From Fulvivirga sp. (GTDB lineage: Bacteria > Bacteroidota > Bacteroidia > Cytophagales > Cyclobacteriaceae), in contig JANQLQ010000319.1 in the NCBI GenBank assembly GCA_028280565.1, positions 1-58,920 on the forward strand: 58,920 nucleotides of DNA. The letters run 5' to 3'. Each line of letters starts with the position of its first letter. Position 1 is the first letter of the stretch. Both the position numbers and the translations under genes were made by a program. The notes under the pieces are model-generated. The model did no database searches and was not told where the DNA came from. It worked only from the letters and a program-made list of their open reading frames with translations. Of the stretch, positions 55,576 through 58,920 are shown in pieces.

Positions 55576-56112
55576 ATGTCAATGAGTGAAGTTAGTATCC
55601 CCGATGAAGTGATCATGAATAAGATTTACAGTATACGGGGTCATAAAGTAATGTTAGACCGTGACTTGGCAGAGCTATATGGGGTGGAAACTCGCGCTCT
55701 AAAACAAGCCGTACGGCGTAATAAAAAACGTTTTCCAGGGGACTTCATGTTCGAGATGACCCAAGAAGAGTTCGAGCATTGGAGATCACATTTTGTGATC
55801 TCCAAAGAAGATAAGAAAGGGCTTCGTTATGCTCCTTTTTGTTTTACAGAGCAAGGGTTGACCATGCTTTCCTGTGTGCTCAATAGTGATCAAGCCATAG
55901 AAATGAACATTCGTGTGGTACGCATTTTTACCCAAATGCGTCAAATGCTTTTGACTCATAAAGACCTCCTGATCAAGGTAAATGAGTTGGAAGCCAAAGT
56001 GTCCAACCAGGGCAAAAGTATCAAACAGATCTTTGCCTACCTAAAAGAGTTGATCCAAGAGAAAGACCAGCCCCGTGAACCGATTGGCTTTAAAAGGAAA
56101 GGGGAGAAGTAA
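55576..56112 (+). CDS. ORF6N-domain DNA-binding protein
   Basis: 178 residues. The N-terminal ORF6N domain is clear: IYSIRGHKVMLDRDLAELYG, then ALKQAVRRN and RFPGDFMFEMT, then APFCFTEQGLTMLS near residue 90. A C-terminal coiled coil (about 120-165) follows. ORF6N (KilA-N-related) proteins are common in phages and mobile elements of Bacteroidota and are thought to bind DNA. It starts 19 bases after the RadC-like gene, probably in the same operon, and is the last gene before the inverted-repeat-rich spacer. Confidence 0.88.
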   Translation: MSMSEVSIPDEVIMNKIYSIRGHKVMLDRDLAELYGVETRALKQAVRRNKKRFPGDFMFEMTQEEFEHWRSHFVISKEDKKGLRYAPFCFTEQGLTMLSCVLNSDQAIEMNIRVVRIFTQMRQMLLTHKDLLIKVNELEAKVSNQGKSIKQIFAYLKELIQEKDQPREPIGFKRKGEK

Positions 56113-56175
56113 ACAAGTCCACGAGTCAACCCAACCCCCGACCGGTCCCACGCCACCGCGCGAACCTAAGCTATG

Positions 56176-56270
56176 TTTACATAATACCAGTTATAGCAGC
56201 CCTGTGCGCTGTCAAAGGTGTGCTACCGCACAACGATGATGCCGGGTGTCTATAACTGGTATTATGTAAA
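56176..56270. repeat. Perfect 21 bp inverted repeat with 53-base loop
   Basis: Bases 56176-56196 are the exact reverse complement of 56250-56270; the arms start TTTACATAATACC and end GGTATTATGTAAA. A small hairpin TGTGC-TACC-GCACA lies inside the loop. It starts 64 bases after the ORF6N gene and could be an end or recombination site of the element. Confidence 0.85.
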
Positions 56271-56329
56271 ATATCCCCTGCGCTAGCCCCGTCCCAAGGG
56301 CAGTACACCTTGCCCTTCCACCTTGTGGG

Positions 56330-56378
56330 GCAGCTTGTTTTGCCTGCCAAAGCCCCCGCTCCCGGCAAAAAAAGCTGC
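56330..56378. repeat. 15 bp inverted repeat (one mismatch)
   Basis: GCAGCTTGTTTTGCC (56330-56344) pairs with GGCAAAAAAAGCTGC (56364-56378) except at one position, with a 19-base loop. Confidence 0.75.
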
Positions 56379-56475
56379 TCGGCATGCTCCGCATAGGGTT
56401 GATGGGGTGAATCGCACCCTTAACGCGCCATATAAACTACCTGCCTTGATCCGTTGAAAGTAGTTGGGCTTGTAA

Positions 56476-56544
56476 CGTTGTTTTGCTCGAAGCACGCCCC
56501 GCAAAATCCACCTACCACCCAAGCGTACTCCGAGCAAAACAACG
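56476..56544. repeat. Perfect 14 bp inverted repeat
   Basis: CGTTGTTTTGCTCG (56476-56489) is the exact reverse complement of CGAGCAAAACAACG (56531-56544), with a 41-base spacer. Confidence 0.8.
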
Positions 56545-56555
56545 GCTGTACTTTG

Positions 56556-56591
56556 ATCTACGTAGTTAATTATATAATTATCTACGTAGAT
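56556..56591. repeat. 36 bp near-perfect palindrome
   Basis: Arms ATCTACGTAG (56556-56565) and CTACGTAGAT (56582-56591) flank a centre whose inner 14 bases TAATTATATAATTA are themselves palindromic; only the T:T pair at 56566/56581 breaks symmetry. Outer segments GTACTTT (56548-56554) and AAAGTAC (56599-56605) extend the symmetry after a gap. It resembles a protein-binding or cruciform site. Confidence 0.85.
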
Positions 56592-56621
56592 TACTCGTAA
56601 AGTACGGAAAGGTAAACGGGG

Positions 56622-56697
56622 TTTTGTAGCGGGTGTGAAACCTTGCGTGTACTTTATCGCTTTGATAGTCTTGGTTGGTTTTGCACCCGCTACAAAA
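56622..56697. repeat. Perfect 14 bp inverted repeat
   Basis: TTTTGTAGCGGGTG (56622-56635) is the exact reverse complement of CACCCGCTACAAAA (56684-56697), with a 48-base spacer. Confidence 0.8.
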
Positions 56698-56843
56698 TCC
56701 TTCCAAGCCCACTGCAAACTCTTCCTATGAAAAAGCAACGTCTTGGGCGCGGTAAGTAAATGCTGTCCTGCCTGCTGGTCTTGCTTTAGAAGGTTGAAAC
56801 TTACTCGTTGATCCGCGAGCCGTTTTGCGAGTGTGAGGCAGCC

Positions 56844-56878
56844 CGGCCAGGGAAAGGGCGATATAGCCCGGCTGGCCG
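56844..56878. repeat. Nested G+C-rich hairpin
   Basis: CGGCCAG (56844-56850) pairs with CTGGCCG (56872-56878), and inside it GGGC (56856-56859) pairs with GCCC (56866-56869). Confidence 0.65.
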
Positions 56879-56966
56879 TCAACACCTTACGCCACCTTCC
56901 TTTTTATCGAAAACATCGTGGTGTGGCTGCCGAGCCCGCAGGCGAGCACCAACACGGGCTATGGAG

Positions 56967-57021
56967 CTACCCCCAGTGAATTAAACCATGCGCAGCATAC
57001 CTTTTTGGGGCCTGGGGGTAG
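56967..57021. repeat. Perfect 10 bp inverted repeat
   Basis: CTACCCCCAG (56967-56976) and CTGGGGGTAG (57012-57021) are exact reverse complements. It is the last strong repeat of the non-coding 56113-57297 stretch; 57022-57297 shows no gene I would support. Confidence 0.7.
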
Positions 57022-57297
57022 TGGGAATAGCCGCAGCCAGGAACGCAGGACGGGCAAACGGAGTAAAAAGCAAGGGCGACCGCAGGGAGTTTATTACACC
57101 CTTGCTTCTTACGCAGAGCGGTCCCGGCCGAGTACCGCAGATGCACCTTACAACCTGGGAATGGAGTACTGATGCCCTGCCCGAAGTTAGCGACCCCAGG
57201 GAGCGTTGGAAACGGGATGAAGTTGTTATCTTTAACTGTTCTCAAACGAGTGGACAGGTTGACTTGAAATATTGAAAATGGACCAGGAGGGTCTTAG

Positions 57298-58257
57298 GGG
57301 CAAAACCAGTTTTTTTGGAAGGATGCTCTAGAAAAGAAGGGTAGTGGCTTAAAAATTTGCGTAAAGGCGTACCGTTATGGCTTTAACGGGAAGGAAAAGG
57401 ACCAGGTAGGGGAATGGGGACTTAACCACTATGATTATGGGTTTAGGATTTATAATCCGGCATTGGGAAGGTTTTTGAGCGTAGATCCTCTTACTAAAGA
57501 ATTTCCTTGGCTTACACCTTACCAATTCGCTAGTAACAGACCTTTAATAGCTATTGACTTGGATGGTTTGGAAGCAAAGGATGTTAGTGGAGTGATTAGG
57601 GAGCCAAACATTGATGAAAGGAATAAAGCTTGGCAGGGAATGCCTGTCATACCTGTACTCCAAAAAGCGACAGAACGTGGTGCTAAGGAAGCGGTTAAAC
57701 ATACCCTAAGGACCTACATGGGTGCGACAATCTCCGGTACACAACTATTGTTCATTCCTTTTGTTTTTCTTTCTGGTGATGAATCGACTAATGAGCCAGA
57801 TTGGGAACGGGATTTGATAGAATGGTATGAGCGTAGATTAGCAGAAGGGGAAACGTTGAATGAATGGGAGACTCAAAATTATATTGAAGTCAAAGGAAAA
57901 AAAGATGGAGTCTACCTTACTCCTGAGGATTTAAGGAATCCTGAGAATTTTAAAAAGGGACCCGAAGAGCGAGAATTTCCAAGTATAGATGCCTCCTTAA
58001 ATAAGTTAAAACATTTTACAGACAAGGCGAATCCAGATATTTCTTTAGTGGAACAACTGCAAGGAACTGGACAACTCAAAGATTTACGCAATAACCCTAA
58101 TTTGGAAGGTTTTGATATAGAGGATTTATTATCTAAAACTCCTAGGGAAATAGAAGATGAATTAAAAGGACAAGAAGGAGCAAAAAATGTTATAAGGCAG
58201 ATAAATAAAGCATTTGAAGGTAGAGATTTAGGTAAAAGAGGAAAAAATAAGAAATAA
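57298..58257 (+). pseudogene. Displaced RHS core end plus toxin tip, no start codon
   Basis: The frame is open from 57298, after a stop, but has no ATG before the RHS core. From 57370 it encodes YRYGFNGKEKD, RIYNPALGRFLSVDPL, TPYQFASNRP and DLDGLE, the same core end as the intact RHS gene, followed by a different tip of about 230 residues. The first 53 bases of homology (57370-57422) are identical to 49550-49602; further downstream differences are mostly at third codon positions. Upstream sequence is unrelated. The tip has a hydrophobic stretch (GTQLLFIPFVFLSG) and a basic end (GKRGKNKK), with no known toxin motif. It resembles orphan Rhs tips kept as spare cassettes. Confidence 0.82.
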
Positions 58258-58736
58258 TGAAAAATGAAATAAAAATTCTATTTAAGTATCATATAAAAAA
58301 TGAGACTGAATGGAGAATCCTACATATGGAACCAAAAGATTATTTTGATGAGGATTTAGAATATGATTTAGACTCTTCTCCTAAATTTGTTAATTTTTGT
58401 GACTACCTTAAATACTCTCAAGATGAGATTTTATTCATTTACATTGCCATAGAAAACGACTTTGGTAAAAAAGAATTTAAGCAAACCTTTTGGAATTCTG
58501 GTAACAATTTTATGATTGAAAGAATTGATTCTAAATATAATGATTATAGGGAGATAATTATTTCTTCTCTATTACCAGATGAGTACGACAAGTCAGAAAC
58601 TATTCGAATTGTGTTAAAAGGGGATAGATTGTTTCCAGCGTATCATGGTATTATTAAAGATGAAACTGATGGAACACAAAGTGAAAAAAAATTGAATTTG
58701 ACCAATTTTAAAGAACTTTTTGATGCTATATCATAG
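58257..58736 (+). CDS. Probable immunity protein for the displaced RHS tip
   Basis: 159 residues. It starts in a TAATG overlap with the end of the tip frame, as immunity genes often do. No signal peptide, so cytoplasmic. Acidic regions (DYFDEDLEYDLDSS, KDETDG) fit binding to a basic toxin. No family was recognised. It is A+T-rich like the tip. The function is inferred from position only. Confidence 0.65.
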   Translation: MKNEIKILFKYHIKNETEWRILHMEPKDYFDEDLEYDLDSSPKFVNFCDYLKYSQDEILFIYIAIENDFGKKEFKQTFWNSGNNFMIERIDSKYNDYREIIISSLLPDEYDKSETIRIVLKGDRLFPAYHGIIKDETDGTQSEKKLNLTNFKELFDAIS

Positions 58737-58749
58737 AATCCCCCTTTCT

Positions 58750-58809
58750 GGCTTAAGTTTAGCGATAGCGTAACTTACGCCTACAAATTGTTGCAAGTTT
58801 GTAACTTGC
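58750..58809. repeat. REP-like unit: two tandem hairpins before transposase
   Basis: Hairpin 1 pairs GGCTTAAGTT (58750-58759) with AACTTACGCC (58772-58781), 9 of 10 bases, around loop TAGCGATAGCGT. Hairpin 2 has a perfect 7 bp stem GCAAGTT (58793-58799)/AACTTGC (58803-58809) with loop TGT. The layout and loops match the unit at 25-81. It is placed directly upstream of a REP-associated transposase start, where such elements are expected. Confidence 0.75.
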
Positions 58810-58827
58810 TTTCCAATCTACAGAATA

Positions 58828-58920
58828 ATGCCCTCAAAATACAAGATAAACGATCATGGCGCCCCCCACTTCATCACTTTTGCCGTAGTAGAATGGGTAG
58901 ATGCTTTATCAAGGCCAGCA
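58828..58920 (+). CDS. REP-associated tyrosine transposase (IS200-like), N-terminal part
   Basis: The first 31 codons before the window end read MPSKYKIND, then HFITFAVVEWVD. This matches the start of the IS200/Y1-like transposases known as RAYTs, whose first strand has the form FxTFxxxxWxD. RAYTs are single-copy HUH-type enzymes that act on REP hairpins. The catalytic HUH motif and tyrosine would lie beyond the window. The paired hairpins just upstream support the call. Confidence 0.8.
   Translation, partial: MPSKYKINDHGAPHFITFAVVEWVDALSRPA

Noticed and set aside
56283-56885. A 200-codon open frame on the minus strand in the inverted-repeat region
   Set aside because: It runs straight through five inverted repeats, has no recognisable domain, and its residues mirror the repeat arms. 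It is best explained as a chance frame.
56988-57275. A 95-codon + strand frame before the displaced RHS tip
   Set aside because: No family resemblance, overlaps other frames and the inverted repeat at 56967-57021.
57463-58257. Independent gene starting at TTG 57463
   Set aside because: The TTG is a leucine codon inside the conserved RHS core; the frame and homology extend upstream to 57370.

Overview
The window comes from a gliding-type member of the Bacteroidota, most likely a Cytophagales relative. This rests on TAnnTTTG-type promoter boxes, SprB-like repeats, a DUF5916 protein, a TPR sensor kinase, Bacteroidota-style RHS proteins and an ORF6N-domain protein. No rRNA, tRNA or CRISPR array was seen.

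Region 1 (1-15545) is mostly chromosomal backbone. It opens with the tail of a dispersed repeat, a two-hairpin REP-like unit and a full ~310 bp copy of that repeat. These are followed by a MarR regulator, a PixA/AidA-like protein next to a TPR histidine kinase, an M3 oligoendopeptidase, a PaaE-type ferredoxin reductase coupled to a DUF5916 outer-membrane protein, purB, smc and a small conserved membrane protein. A second repeat copy, bracketed by 142 bp direct repeats, lies between purB and smc.

Region 2 (15742-50509) is a 35 kb accessory block entirely on the + strand. Two paralogous secreted proteins with plant-type leucine-rich repeats come first. The second starts a tightly packed series: an OmpH/Skp-like protein, a lipoprotein, a 1646-residue SpvB/RHS-shell protein, a small secreted protein, a ~3040-residue adhesin-like protein (DUF11-like, beta-propeller, SprB-like, PKD), a periplasmic protein and a ~3140-residue RHS protein with a variable C-terminal tip. 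Several genes overlap by 4-10 bases. I read this as one multi-protein cell-surface RHS/polymorphic-toxin system with its own envelope chaperone. It is the best candidate here for an undescribed system.

Region 3 (50512-57297) looks mobile. It has a convergent lipoprotein and XRE regulator, then a P-loop ATPase, a complete tyrosine recombinase and a degenerate tyrosine recombinase in overlapping frames, followed by RadC-like and ORF6N genes. About 1.1 kb of non-coding DNA dense in perfect inverted repeats follows.

Region 4 (57298-58920) holds a displaced RHS tip without a start codon. It is joined through 53 bp identical to the core of the intact RHS gene and is followed by a probable immunity gene. 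It thus resembles a spare toxin cassette, separated from the intact gene by the recombinase module. The window ends in a REP-like hairpin pair and the start of a REP-associated (IS200-like) transposase. The same hairpin design, with different stems, occurs at the window start.
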